A stretch of 48,569 nt of DNA from Amycolatopsis sp. MtRt-6 (GCF_017308975.1 NZ_JADWPD010000052.1:1-48569), one strand, 5' to 3'; positions 18,318 through 26,628 are shown, counted from the stretch's first letter. The notes: generated by a model not told the origin, from the sequence alone. Made by a program: numbers and translations.

Positions 18318-18655
18318 TAATCCGGGCGATCAATGGCACCTCAGTCGTCGATGAACTGCTCAACCCGCGCCACGCAGCAGGTTCCGACAAACTAGCGGCG
18401 CCAGTAAAACATCCCCGATGTCGCTGAGGCCACGGAACGCCCGTGTTGCCGGAGCGTCACTTATTCTCCGACTGGTTTGTCGGGCTGGATCACAAAGGGG
18501 GAGGATATTTCCCGAAAGGGGTCCATTCGAGGGAGTTCTCGGGCGGCCACACGGGGCGGGGTCGTTCATCGCGCCGCTAGTGGACGTGCCCGTCCTTCCC
18601 TGGGCACCAGCCAAGCCGGCAGAGCGGCGTCCTGCAGTGGGCGGAACCCTTCTGG
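18318..18655. other. gap upstream of the second STAS gene
   Basis: 338 bases with no supported gene. The part around 18330-18530 has lower GC than its flanks and probably holds promoters for both flanking genes. I could not assign -35/-10 boxes with confidence. Confidence 0.3.
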
Positions 18656-19087
18656 TTGAGCGACACTGGTGCCGTGCCGCACCATGATCGCCCTGAATCC
18701 GCCGCCGGGCCGCCGCCTGACTCGCTGACTGTGGACCGCCGCCGGCTCGACGGCGTCGAGGTGCTGACCGTGGCCGGAGAAGTCGATCTGCTGACCGTCG
18801 ACGACCTCGCCGCCGCACTCACTCCCCAAGCCGAACATGCCGAGCACCATGGCGCGACAGTGCTCGATTTGACCGCCGTGACCTTCCTGGACTCCGGCGG
18901 GATCAACACCATTCTCCGCGCCTCGCGTGACGCGGACAGCGCCGGAACCCGGCTGCTCGTCGTCGCCGACCTGGAGACCGACACCGACACTGTCGGCAGA
19001 CCACTGCGGCTATCCGGCGCCGACAGCCTGCTCAGCATTGTCCCCACCGTCGCCGCCGCCGCCCTGTCCCGGATCCATCGCCGCTGA
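18656..19087 (+). CDS. STAS domain anti-anti-sigma factor (phospho-serine present)
   Basis: A 143-residue protein with a flexible N-terminus and one STAS domain: VEVLTVAGEVDLLTVDDLAA, then VLDLTAVTFLDSGGINTILR. The loop D-S-G-G keeps the phosphorylatable serine, unlike the STAS protein at 16161. It is expected to be phosphorylated by an RsbW-like kinase and, when dephosphorylated, to free a sigma factor. The start is uncertain: TTG at 18656 or GTG at 18674. Confidence 0.85.
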   Translation: MSDTGAVPHHDRPESAAGPPPDSLTVDRRRLDGVEVLTVAGEVDLLTVDDLAAALTPQAEHAEHHGATVLDLTAVTFLDSGGINTILRASRDADSAGTRLLVVADLETDTDTVGRPLRLSGADSLLSIVPTVAAAALSRIHRR

Positions 19088-19214
19088 CCCTGCCGAGCCC
19101 AACCGGCCTGGCCAACACGTCGACCTCGGCACCGTCGACACCGGGTTCACCGTGGCTACGCGGCGACGTGCTGTAGCCGCCGGCCCGTACCATGGTCTCG
19201 GCCGGCTGTGACCA

Positions 19215-19452
19215 GCTACCACCGAACGACGTTGATCAATACGCCGTCGCTGCGCTGCGCGCCGCGCGCTCGCCCATTCCGCCGACTCCCGCAGCGTCAT
19301 CCGCAGGACCAGCACGACGACCGACGCGGCCAGTAGGTGGGCGAACATGATCCCGTCGCCCAGCACGCCCCACGAGCCCACCGCGGAGCTGAGCGCGACG
19401 ACGGCCACGATCCCGGCGAGCCACAGCATGTTGGAGAAGATGACCAGCTTGC
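19215..19452 (-). pseudogene. MFS sugar-porter-type transporter fragment
   Basis: Minus-strand sequence gives RKGKLVIFSNMLWLAG, a membrane helix, and VLVLRMTLRESAEWASARRA. These match the internal part of a sugar-porter MFS protein (the RKG loop and the ESxEW motif). Both ends are missing. It joins abruptly to an aldo/keto reductase fragment on the other strand at about 19452. Confidence 0.65.
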
Positions 19453-19960
19453 CCTTACGAACAGACCAAGAAAGCGTTCCAGGTCTCGTTGGACAACCTC
19501 GGCTTGGACTACCTCGATCTGTACCTGATCCATCCGCCCTTCGGCGCCTATTACGCCGCCTGATGGGCCATGGAAGACCTGCTCGACGAGGGCCGTATCC
19601 GCGCGATCGGGGTGTCGAACTTCTTCGAGGACCGCTATTTCGACCTCGTCACCCACCACCGGGGTCACCCCGGCGGTGAACCAGCGGGAGACGCACCCCG
19701 TTCAACCAGGAGATCCGCACGCAGGAACTCCTTTCCGAGCACGGCACCGCTGCAGGCCTGGCGCCTCTGGGCCAGGGCAACGCCGACATCCTCAGCGATC
19801 CGTTGCTGGCCGAGATCGCTGCCGCCCATGGCAAGAGCGTGCCGCAGGTGATCCTGCGCTGGCTGGTCCAGCGACGATCAAATGACCCGGATCGCGGCCT
19901 TGGACCGGAATCAGGCAGGCGGCGACCTGTCGGGCCAGGGCTTCAGCCGCTCCTTCGCCC
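19453..19960 (+). pseudogene. aldo/keto reductase, degenerate remnant
   Basis: Begins in mid-protein with YEQTKKAFQVSLDNLGLDYL, then DLYLIHPPFGAYYAA, an in-frame TGA, and WAMEDLLDEGRIRAIGVSNF, all typical of AKR enzymes. Two or more frameshifts follow. Further pieces (VTPAVNQ, ELLSEHGTAAGLAPLGQGN, AAHGKSVPQVILRWLVQR) lie in other frames. The N-terminus with the catalytic aspartate and tyrosine is absent. It is clearly non-functional. Confidence 0.85.
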
Positions 19961-19962
19961 GT

Positions 19963-20874
19963 TCAGCCTGAGCCCGCACCCGTTGTCGATTCGGTGGCCG
20001 CCCAGCTGGCCAGCAGCTGCAGCCGCTCCGCCGACGGCGTGTCCGGCGGAGCGGCGTAGGCGGTGAGGGTCAGTCCGGCGTCGGCGGACAGCTCCATCGC
20101 TTCGAAGTCCAGCGTGAGCTCGCCGACGACCGGGTGGCGGAACTCCTTGGTCCCGGTCCGGTGTAGCCGGACGTCGTGCGCGGCCAAGCGGGTGCGGAAG
20201 TCCTCACTGCGGGTGGACAGCTCGCCGACGAGGTCGGTCAGGTCCCGGTTGTGCGGGTCCCGGCCTGCCTCGGTGCGCAGGATGGCCACCGAGGTGTGGC
20301 AGGTCTTGTCGTAGTCGGGGAAGTAGTCGCGGGCGGCGGGGTCGAGGAAGCCGAAGCGGGCCAGGTTCGGCAGCGCGGCCTCGCTGGTGCGGGTCGGGCT
20401 GTCGAACACCGGCGAATACAGCGCCCGCCCGAGCGGGTTGGTGGCCAGGATGTCCAACCGTCCATTGCGGACGAACGCGGCCGTCGTGGCCATGCTGTCG
20501 AGGATCCGCTGCACCACCGGCCGGACCCGCTGCGGAGACCGCCGGCGTTGCCCGGCAGCCGTGCGCGGCCGCCCGGCGGCGTTGGCGGCCCGGGCGAGGT
20601 CGAACAGGTACACCCGCTCGGCCTCGTCCAGCTGCAGCGCCCCGGCAATCGCGTCGAGGACGCTATCGGAGACGCCGGCGAGATTGCCCTTCTCGACGCG
20701 CGTGTAGTAGTCGGCGGACACTCCGGCGAGCATCGCGACCTCTTCGCGGCGCAAGCCCGGCACCCGCCGGTTGCCACCGTAGTGCTGCAGCCCGGCCTGC
20801 TCGGGCGTGATCTTGGCCCGGCGGGTGACGAGGAAGTCGCGGACCTCGGTGCTCTTGGCGTTCACGCCCTCCAC
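19963..20874 (-). CDS. XRE-family regulator with MmyB-like ligand domain
   Basis: A 303-residue protein. The helix-turn-helix (about 10-85) includes RRVPGLRREEVAMLAGVSAD and YYTRVEKGNL. The remainder is an MmyB-like ligand-binding domain with VLATNPLGRALYSP-type PAS-like sequence and later HPVVGELTLDFEAMEL. This family commonly controls adjacent dehydrogenase or reductase genes. It is divergent from the CMD-cupin pair, with a perfect palindrome between. The start at 20874 is chosen at ATG; a second ATG-like start is not needed. Confidence 0.88.
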   Translation of the reverse strand: MEGVNAKSTEVRDFLVTRRAKITPEQAGLQHYGGNRRVPGLRREEVAMLAGVSADYYTRVEKGNLAGVSDSVLDAIAGALQLDEAERVYLFDLARAANAAGRPRTAAGQRRRSPQRVRPVVQRILDSMATTAAFVRNGRLDILATNPLGRALYSPVFDSPTRTSEAALPNLARFGFLDPAARDYFPDYDKTCHTSVAILRTEAGRDPHNRDLTDLVGELSTRSEDFRTRLAAHDVRLHRTGTKEFRHPVVGELTLDFEAMELSADAGLTLTAYAAPPDTPSAERLQLLASWAATESTTGAGSG

Positions 20875-20900
20875 GATACGACGGGCCCGGCACGCGAAGG

Positions 20901-20917
20901 GGGTTCTGCCGGAACCC
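20901..20917. promoter_or_regulatory. palindromic operator candidate between MmyB-like regulator and CMD-cupin pair
   Basis: GGGTTC-TGCCG-GAACCC, a perfect 6+5+6 inverted repeat. It lies 27 bases from the regulator start and about 85 bases from the CMD gene, a natural site for the divergent regulator. Confidence 0.6.
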
Positions 20918-21001
20918 GGAACGACGCGACCTCCCGCACCCGCGTGAGCCGGTGTTCCCTCGGGGGTGACGGCACAGGAACGAGATCAGGGAGAGGACAT
21001 C

Positions 21002-21328
21002 ATGACCGACACCCGTCCGGAACCGTCCGGCGCGGAGAAGGTGTTCGGCGACTTCGCGCCCGCGCTGGTGCACTTCACCGACGACGTGCTCTTCGGCGAG
21101 GTCTGGAAGCGCACCGAGCTGACGCCGAAGGAACGCAGCCTCGTCACGGTCGCCGCGCTGGCGGCCAACGGCAACACCGAACAGCTGGTCTTCCACCTCG
21201 GCCTGGCCAAGGAGAACGGCAACACCGAGGCCGAGCTGATCGAGGCGATCACCCACCTGGCCTTCTACGCCGGCTGGCCCCAGGCCATGGCCGCCATGGC
21301 CGTCGCCAAGCAAGTCTTCCGCAACTGA
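21002..21328 (+). CDS. carboxymuconolactone decarboxylase family protein
   Basis: A 108-residue protein with the CMD core WKRTELTPKERSLVTVAALA and HLGLAKENGNTEAELIEAIT, ending in AFYAGWPQAMAAM. There is no CxxC pair, so it is not an AhpD-type peroxidase. The ATG at 21002 follows AGAGGA. It is followed after 16 bases by a cupin gene, a common CMD-cupin pairing for handling small oxygenated organics. Confidence 0.88.
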   Translation: MTDTRPEPSGAEKVFGDFAPALVHFTDDVLFGEVWKRTELTPKERSLVTVAALAANGNTEQLVFHLGLAKENGNTEAELIEAITHLAFYAGWPQAMAAMAVAKQVFRN

Positions 21329-21344
21329 CCCCAGGGAGAACACC

Positions 21345-21752
21345 GTGGACTTCATCCCCCTCGGCGAAACCGTCAAGACCCCGGCCGAGCGCTTCACCGG
21401 CGACGTCTACCTCACCATGATCAAGACACCCGAGCCGCCGTCGCGCCTGGTCGCCTCCGTCGTCCGGTTCACCCCTGGTGCCCGCACGAACTGGCACTCC
21501 CACGCCGTCGGGCAGACCCTGCACGTCACCGAGGGCGCCGGTCTGGTCGTCAACCGCGACGGCCAGGTCATCCGCATGCGCGCCGGCGACACCGTCTGGA
21601 CCCCGCCCGGCGAAGAACACTGGCACGGCAGCACCAACACCACCTGCATGAGCCACCTCGCCATGCTCGAAGGCCCCGAAGAAGGCGGCGACGGCACCAC
21701 CTGGCTCGAACCCGTCACCGACGAGCAATACCACGCCGCCCACCACGACTGA
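21345..21752 (+). CDS. cupin domain protein
   Basis: A 135-residue single-domain cupin. Motif 1 is RTNWHSHAVGQTLHVTEGAG and motif 2 is GDTVWTPPGEEHWHGST, supplying His and Glu metal ligands. It starts at GTG after AGGGAGAA, in one operon with the CMD gene. Related cupins act with CMD proteins on lactones or hydroxynitriles. The exact reaction is unknown. Confidence 0.88.
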   Translation: MDFIPLGETVKTPAERFTGDVYLTMIKTPEPPSRLVASVVRFTPGARTNWHSHAVGQTLHVTEGAGLVVNRDGQVIRMRAGDTVWTPPGEEHWHGSTNTTCMSHLAMLEGPEEGGDGTTWLEPVTDEQYHAAHHD

Positions 21753-22125
21753 CGAGCCACGGCCTGCTTCGGAAAGACCCCTCGGTTGCCCACGTCACGG
21801 ATCGCATCGAGCGTCGCGAGCGCGCCCGCAGGCGTGCCGCGCGGCCAAGTAGCCGAAACCACCCCGGCCCCGATCCGGCATCCGGCGCCGGGGTACTCGG
21901 AGGCGGTCATCGAGGCCGTGTCGTTGCCACAGGCGTAGCGCCCCCGGACCGGCTCGTCGCGGACGTCCAGGACTTCCGGCGGAGCCTCTCACGCAGCAAC
22001 GCACCCTGGGCCGGCAAGGCCTGACCGCCTCCGAGATCAGCTACGCACCCGCCCCAGTGTCCGCTACCCGTACAGCGAGTGTCGACCAGCAAGCTGTCGC
22101 GCCCGGGGGCTCACGAACTGAAGGT
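21753..22125. other. gap, possibly a gene remnant on the minus strand
   Basis: 373 bases without a supported gene. On the minus strand near 21780-21910 the frame encodes SEYPGAGCRIGAGVVSATWP and LDAIRDVGNRGVFPK. This reads protein-like but has no start, end or known family. It may be a remnant. Confidence 0.3.
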
Positions 22126-22154
22126 TCTATCAAATGATACAAACAACTGATAGA
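22126..22154. promoter_or_regulatory. inverted repeat at the tetR (22164) promoter
   Basis: TCTATCA and TGATAGA are perfect seven-base arms 15 bases apart. An inner TATCA-AA-TGATA palindrome overlaps the left arm. The site ends nine bases before the GTG start and covers the probable -10 region. It is a likely autoregulatory operator. Confidence 0.6.
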
Positions 22155-22163
22155 GTCTGCCCT

Positions 22164-22820
22164 GTGCCCTCCCAGGTTGCCCACGCAGCGGGCTCGGGAA
22201 GTCCTGCGACCGACACTGAGAAGCGGCTCATCGCTGCTGCGGAGCGCTTGTTCGCCGAACAGGGTGTCGGGGCGGTCTCGCTGCGCACCGTGATGCAGGC
22301 GGCCGGAACGAACGTGGCGTCGGTCCACTACCACTTCGGGTCGAAGGAGGGCCTGCTCGAGGCCGTACTGCGTAGTCGGCTTGACCAGGTGGCCGTTGAG
22401 CGCGACGCGGTGTTGCTGGAGCTTCCCGAGGGGGAGTTCGTCGCGCACGAGCTGGCTCGCGCGTTCGTGCAGCCGGTCGTCGCCGTGCTCGCCTCCGGTG
22501 GCGGGCATTGGATCCGCTTGGTCGGGCACCTGCTGGCCACCGGTGACGCGGGACTGGACACGATCTCCGCATCGTTCTTCCAGCGCAACGCCGCCTTCGT
22601 CGAGCACTTGGGGCGGCTGTGCCCGGGCGTCGCGACCAGAACACTCAACTTCCGCTTGACCCAGGCGATGAACCTGACCCTGAACGTCCTGGGCGACATC
22701 GAGCGGGCTCGGCGCCTGTTGGGTGAGGACTCGGCCACCTGGGGCGACGAGGAGGTCGTCGCCGACCTCATCGACGTCGTGGCCTCCGTTCTCGCCGGGC
22801 CGTCCACCCGGGCCAGTTAG
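22164..22820 (+). CDS. TetR family regulator
   Basis: About 218 residues with the N-terminal HTH KRLIAAAERLFAEQGVGAVS, then RTVMQAAGTNVASVHYHFGS, and a helical ligand domain. GTG 22164 is preferred over ATG 22134 because the earlier start lies inside the operator repeat. It is followed after 15 bases by an F420-type nitroreductase gene, so the two are probably one operon that it controls. Transcription may be nearly leaderless. Confidence 0.85.
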   Translation: MPSQVAHAAGSGSPATDTEKRLIAAAERLFAEQGVGAVSLRTVMQAAGTNVASVHYHFGSKEGLLEAVLRSRLDQVAVERDAVLLELPEGEFVAHELARAFVQPVVAVLASGGGHWIRLVGHLLATGDAGLDTISASFFQRNAAFVEHLGRLCPGVATRTLNFRLTQAMNLTLNVLGDIERARRLLGEDSATWGDEEVVADLIDVVASVLAGPSTRAS

Positions 22821-22835
22821 CAGAGGAGACTCTTC

Positions 22836-23330
22836 GTGACACGCTTTTCCTTGCCCGACGAGGCACCCAACGGGTTGGACTCGCCGGTCACCGCCAAAGT
22901 CATCAAGTACGCGGCCAAGGCGCAGGTGGCGATCTTCCGGCTGACCAACGGCCGGGTCGGCAGCACGTGGCGGATCGGGGCCGCGTTTCGCAAACCGGTC
23001 CCGACGTTGCTGCTGGAACACCGTGGCCGCAAGTCCGGTCGGCTGTTCACCACTCCGCTGCTGTATCTGCGCTCCGGCAAGGACCTGGTCATCGTCGCCT
23101 CCCAGGGCGGCCTGCCGAAGCACCCGCAGTGGTACTTCAACCTGGTCGCGCATCCCGAGACGCGGGTCCATCTCAAGGGGCGTCGTGGCGTTCCCGTTCT
23201 CGCGCGGGTCGCCTCGGCGGAGGAGCGCGAAGATCTCTGGCCGCGTCTGGTTGACCTGTACGCCGACTTCGCGAAGTACCAGGCCTGGACCGAGCGCGAA
23301 ATCCCGGTCGTGGTGCTCACTCCGCGCTGA
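22836..23330 (+). CDS. deazaflavin (F420)-dependent nitroreductase family protein
   Basis: A 164-residue split-barrel protein of the Ddn/DUF385 family, with TLLLEHRGRKSGRLFTTPLL and LVIVASQGGLPKHPQWYFNL, HPETRVHLKGR, and AKYQAWTEREIPVVVLTP. Such enzymes use reduced F420 to reduce quinones, nitroaromatics or enoates. GTG 22836 follows AGAGGAG. It is downstream of the TetR gene and upstream of an F420-type LLM oxidoreductase. Confidence 0.88.
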   Translation: MTRFSLPDEAPNGLDSPVTAKVIKYAAKAQVAIFRLTNGRVGSTWRIGAAFRKPVPTLLLEHRGRKSGRLFTTPLLYLRSGKDLVIVASQGGLPKHPQWYFNLVAHPETRVHLKGRRGVPVLARVASAEEREDLWPRLVDLYADFAKYQAWTEREIPVVVLTPR

Positions 23331-23336
23331 CCGGAA

Positions 23337-23415
23337 GCGTTGATACCGGTGGGGTACCACCGTGATACCGGAGCTGTCATTGCTCCTGCCCGGCGAGCGG
23401 TGGTGAACTCGAGCT
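23337..23415 (+). promoter_or_regulatory. leader upstream of LLM oxidoreductase, homologous to the 29716 leader
   Basis: Shares an interrupted pattern with 29716-29790: GATACCGG near the start, CACCG-N-GAT, GTCATTG, then GAGCGGTGGTG and ACTCGA. Inside it CGGTGG-GGTA-CCACCG forms a perfect inverted repeat. It is probably a duplicated promoter or operator region. Confidence 0.5.
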
Positions 23416-23463
23416 CACACGGCAGCGGTCGTGCTTGCGCACCAACACTTTCCGAGGAGCAGC

Positions 23464-24318
23464 ATGAAGATCGGTATCGGCCTTCCCAACCTGGTGCGCG
23501 ATGTCCGGCCCGAAGTACTCCCGGAGTGGGCGCGCCGCGCCGAGGCGGCCGGATTCTCCTCGCTGGGCGCGGGCAGCCGGATCGCCTTCCCTGGCGTCAT
23601 GGACACCGTGACGCTCGCCGCGGCCGCCGGTGCGACCAGCACTATCGGTCTGGTCAGCAACGTCCTGGTGACGCCGGTCTGGCCACCGGTGCTGCTGGCC
23701 AAGGAAATCGCCGGCATCCAGGGCGTCTCGGGCGGGCGGCTCACCCTCGGGCTCGGCGTCGGCGGACGGCCGGAAGACTTCGTGGTCGAGGGCGCGGGGC
23801 CACGCGGGCTGGGCAAGCGAATGGACCACGCCCTCGAGGTCTTCCGCGATTTCTGGGCGGGCACGCCCGTCCCGGGCAGCGAGTCCGCCGGTGTGCCCGG
23901 TGGCCGGGTCGAAATCCCGATGCTGTTCGGCGGGACGGCGCCGGCCGCGCTGAACCGGATGGCCAAGTGGGGCAAGGGATACATCGCCGGCACGGTGCCA
24001 CCGCCGTTGGCCGCCTCCTGGTTCGACGGCGCCCGCCAGGCATGGAAGGACGCCGGGAGGGAGGGCGATCCGTACCTCGTCGGTACCGCCTACTTCGCGT
24101 TGGGTGACTTCGAGAAGGGGCGGGGCAACGTCTACGACTACTACAGCAGCCTGGGGCCCGAGGTTGCCGGACTCACCTCGGGTGCCGTGGCCGGCGATAC
24201 CAGCGCTGTGCGCGATGTCGTCAAGCAGTACGAAGACCTGGGCATCGACGAGCTGTTCTTCAACGCGGCCACTGACGACCCCGACGAGGTGGAACGGCTG
24301 GCCGAAGCCGTCCGGTAG
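23464..24318 (+). CDS. LLM class (F420-type) oxidoreductase
   Basis: A 284-residue luciferase-like TIM-barrel protein: MKIGIGLPNLVRDV, EWARRAEAAGFSSLG, TIGLVSNVLVTPVWPPVLLA, GGRLTLGLGVGGRPEDF and late LGIDELFFNAATDD. Actinobacterial members use F420 or flavin to oxidise or reduce alcohols, aldehydes and related substrates. ATG 23464 follows GAGGAG. It lies 130 bases after the nitroreductase gene and has its own leader. Confidence 0.88.
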   Translation: MKIGIGLPNLVRDVRPEVLPEWARRAEAAGFSSLGAGSRIAFPGVMDTVTLAAAAGATSTIGLVSNVLVTPVWPPVLLAKEIAGIQGVSGGRLTLGLGVGGRPEDFVVEGAGPRGLGKRMDHALEVFRDFWAGTPVPGSESAGVPGGRVEIPMLFGGTAPAALNRMAKWGKGYIAGTVPPPLAASWFDGARQAWKDAGREGDPYLVGTAYFALGDFEKGRGNVYDYYSSLGPEVAGLTSGAVAGDTSAVRDVVKQYEDLGIDELFFNAATDDPDEVERLAEAVR

Positions 24319-24581
24319 CAGACTTCCGGCCAGTGCCGAGACGACCGGCCCGGCTAGTTGCTCGGCCCAGGCCGCGGTGTTGTCTGTCACCGTGGTCAGG
24401 GCAGTCGGTGGAGGTGGAGATCGCCGTCCCGCGCCGGCAGCGACCGGCTGCGAGCCGGACGGTCCTACACCACAATGCGGCTCGACACTGCGCTCGAGGT
24501 GAGTGGTCCCTGACCCAGGCCTGCGGGAGCGGCCCTGACGGAAGCGCTGGAGCGCTGGTCATCAGGCCGCTCACCTGCTGA
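24319..24581. other. spacer between convergent genes
   Basis: About 260 bases. Weak minus-strand frames read protein-like for short runs only (TAAWAEQLAGPVVSALAGSL near 24330). No gene is supported. Confidence 0.3.
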
Positions 24582-25529
24582 TCAGGTCAGGTTCTTGCTG
24601 AAGAATTCGTCCAATTTGTCGAACGGGATGAGGTCGGTCTTGTCGTAGAGGTCGACGTGACCGGCACCGGGGACGACGTGGAGTTCCTTTGGTTCGGCCG
24701 CGGCCTCGTAAGCGTCTTCGCCGAAGTAGCGGGAGTGGGCGTGCTCGCCCACGACGATGAGGATCGGCCGCGGCGAGATCCATTCCAGGTTGGCCAGCAG
24801 CGGGAAGTTCATGAACGACAAGTTGCTCGTCATCGTGAACTGGGTGGTGGAGTTGTGGTGGTAGCCGCGTGGAGTGGAGTAGAACTCGCCGAACTCGCGG
24901 CCGACGGGGTCGGTGTTCTCGTCGAACCCGATCGGCGCCGGGCGCGGTGTCACCAACGTGGGTACGCCGCTTTCGAAGTCCGCGTACCGTTGTTCGGCGA
25001 GGCTGTCGAGGATGCCGTTGCGCTCTTCGTCGGTGAGCGCGTCGCGGAAGCCCTTGCTGAACAGGCGGTGGTGGTCGTACATGACGACCGTGGCGACCGC
25101 CTTGATGCGGTGGTCGACCTTGGCGGCGCTGAGGCTGAACGCCCCGCTGCCGCACAGGCCGAGCGCGCCGATGCGGTCCCGGTCCACGAAGGACCGAGTG
25201 CCCAGGTAGTCCACGCCGGCGTGGAAGTCCTCGACGAAGATGTCGGGAGACGACACGTGGCGCGGGTCGCCGCCGCTGTAGCCGTTGTACGACGGGTCGA
25301 AGGTGAGCGCGGTGAAGCCGCGCTTGGCCAGGTTCTGGGCGTAGATTCCCGGGCCCTGCTCCTTCACGCCGCCGTACGGAGCGCCGATGACGATCGCGGG
25401 ATGCCGCTGGGATTCGTCGAATTCCTTCGGGCGGTACAGGTCCGCGGAGATGGTCATTCCGTACCTGTTCGGGTACGAAACCGGTGTGCGCGTGACGTTC
25501 TCGTCCAGCTCGAAGATGTAATTGTCCAT
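24582..25529 (-). CDS. alpha/beta hydrolase (dienelactone-hydrolase-like, YcjY type)
   Basis: A 315-residue hydrolase with YPNRYGMTISADLYRPKEF, HPAIVIGAPYGGVKEQGPG, the nucleophile region GALGLCGSGAFSLSAA (serine in CGSG), and VVGEHAHSRY with HVVPGAGHVDLYD carrying the histidine. Related proteins are esterases of unknown substrate. The start at 25529 follows GGAAAGAG. The 24-bp repeated motif sits about 130 bases upstream in the same orientation as at the alcohol dehydrogenase and paoABC, suggesting shared control. Confidence 0.85.
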   Translation of the reverse strand: MDNYIFELDENVTRTPVSYPNRYGMTISADLYRPKEFDESQRHPAIVIGAPYGGVKEQGPGIYAQNLAKRGFTALTFDPSYNGYSGGDPRHVSSPDIFVEDFHAGVDYLGTRSFVDRDRIGALGLCGSGAFSLSAAKVDHRIKAVATVVMYDHHRLFSKGFRDALTDEERNGILDSLAEQRYADFESGVPTLVTPRPAPIGFDENTDPVGREFGEFYSTPRGYHHNSTTQFTMTSNLSFMNFPLLANLEWISPRPILIVVGEHAHSRYFGEDAYEAAAEPKELHVVPGAGHVDLYDKTDLIPFDKLDEFFSKNLT

Positions 25530-25659
25530 TGTGGCTCTTTCCCGTTGTTTCCTGGGTGCGTTCTGGGTGTTCTCCGAAATGTCGCCGGTGCCCGCGCGGC
25601 CCGCGGGACCTGTCGGCACCGACGTCTCGCGGCCGATTCAACCGGCTGCACGCGTTCAC

Positions 25660-25683
25660 TGGGAGGGGCCGACAGCACCCCCC
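25660..25683 (-). promoter_or_regulatory. 24-bp GC-rich motif, copy 1
   Basis: Read towards the hydrolase gene on the minus strand: GGGGGGTGCTG, then TCG, then GCCCCTCCCA. It matches copies at 32428 and 39148 in at least 22 of 24 positions. Confidence 0.75.
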
Positions 25684-25867
25684 GGTTCGCGTGATCACTC
25701 AAGTCGGCTATGCCGGGCTGTCCAGGTACGGAAAAGAAGGTGCGGGCCGCCGGGGGTGCAGGGAGCCGGTGCGGGCGTGCCATCCGGCGGGGGTGCGTCC
25801 GCCGAAGAGACCGACGAACCCGGTGTCGTCGACGGTGTCCAGTCGAATCGGGACCTACCGCTCCCGT
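25684..25867. other. spacer between hydrolase upstream region and tetR 3' end
   Basis: With 25530-25659 this forms a gap of about 340 bases. Apart from motif copy 1 nothing convincing is visible. Both flanking genes point left, so the hydrolase promoter lies here. Confidence 0.3.
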
Positions 25868-26539
25868 TCAGGGCGTGCGGGCCATGGCGCGGTAGAGGTC
25901 CGCGGAGTCCGGTGCGTCGGGTAACGGCGGGAGGGGAGCGTCGGGCGTGGCGAAGGCGCGGAGCATTTGCCCGACGAGCCGGCGCCAGGTGCCGGGAGCG
26001 GCGTCGGCGGTGGCGGCGATGACGCCGGCGTTGGCCATGAGCAGGACGACGAGGTCTTCGGAGGCGAAGTCGGCCCGGAGGTGACCGGTGTCCTTGGCGC
26101 GGCTGATGAGTTTGAGGAAGCCCCGGTAGGACTCGGCCCGCCGGGCTTCGATGGCGGTCGCGCCGGGGAAGCTCGCGGTGAGCACGCCGGCGAAGCCGCG
26201 GTCGGCGGCTTGCATCGAGCAGATGGTCTCGACGTAGTGGGTGAAGCCGTGCCAGGGGTCGGGGTCGGCGAGTGCCGCGGCCGTGGCCGCGGCGTAGGCC
26301 TCCATGCGGTCGGTGAAGACGGCGTTGACGAGCTCGTCGCGGGTGGCGAAGCGGCGGGAGAGGGTGGCCTTGCCGACGCCGGCTTCGCGGGCGACCGACG
26401 CCATCGACACGTCGAGTCCCTCGGTGGCGTAGAGGCGGCGGGCGGCCTCCATGATGCGCTCGCGGTTGCGTTCGGCGTCCGCGCGCAGGGCGGGTTCGGA
26501 CTGCTGACCTGGTGCTTCGGCGGATGTCATGTCCGCCAC
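25868..26539 (-). CDS. TetR/AcrR family regulator of the redox operon
   Basis: A 223-residue protein with HTH RERIMEAARRLYATEGLDVS, then MASVAREAGVGKATLSRRFA, and a helical C-terminal ligand domain with SASFPG-like LTASFPGATAIEARRAESYR. It starts at GTG 26539 (ATG 26530 possible). It is divergent from a quinone-oxidoreductase gene across 89 bases holding two 22-bp palindromes. A third copy is at 32367 before the alcohol dehydrogenase. It probably represses itself and both targets. Confidence 0.88.
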   Translation of the reverse strand: MADMTSAEAPGQQSEPALRADAERNRERIMEAARRLYATEGLDVSMASVAREAGVGKATLSRRFATRDELVNAVFTDRMEAYAAATAAALADPDPWHGFTHYVETICSMQAADRGFAGVLTASFPGATAIEARRAESYRGFLKLISRAKDTGHLRADFASEDLVVLLMANAGVIAATADAAPGTWRRLVGQMLRAFATPDAPLPPLPDAPDSADLYRAMARTP

Positions 26540-26545
26540 CCTATC

Positions 26546-26567
26546 AAGTGGACCACCCTTCCCACTT
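26546..26567. promoter_or_regulatory. TetR-type operator, copy 1 (tetR promoter)
   Basis: A 22-bp site with perfect arms AAGTGG and CCACTT around a ten-base centre. Read on the minus strand it begins AAGTGGGAAGGG. It lies seven bases from the tetR start. Confidence 0.75.
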
Positions 26568-26588
26568 TTCTGCTACGGTGATGACAGG

Positions 26589-26610
26589 AAACGGGAAGGC
26601 CGTTCCACTT
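26589..26610. promoter_or_regulatory. TetR-type operator, copy 2 (quinone oxidoreductase promoter)
   Basis: A 22-bp imperfect palindrome beginning AAACGGGAAGG and ending CGTTCCACTT. It matches the copy at 32367 in 19 of 22 positions and ends 19 bases before the ATG of the oxidoreductase. Confidence 0.75.
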
Positions 26611-26628
26611 ACTTCGAAGGTGATCACC

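Noticed and set aside
18470..18510. SigB-like promoter before the second STAS gene
   Set aside because: GTTT is present, but the expected GGGTA -10 element is not found at the right spacing.
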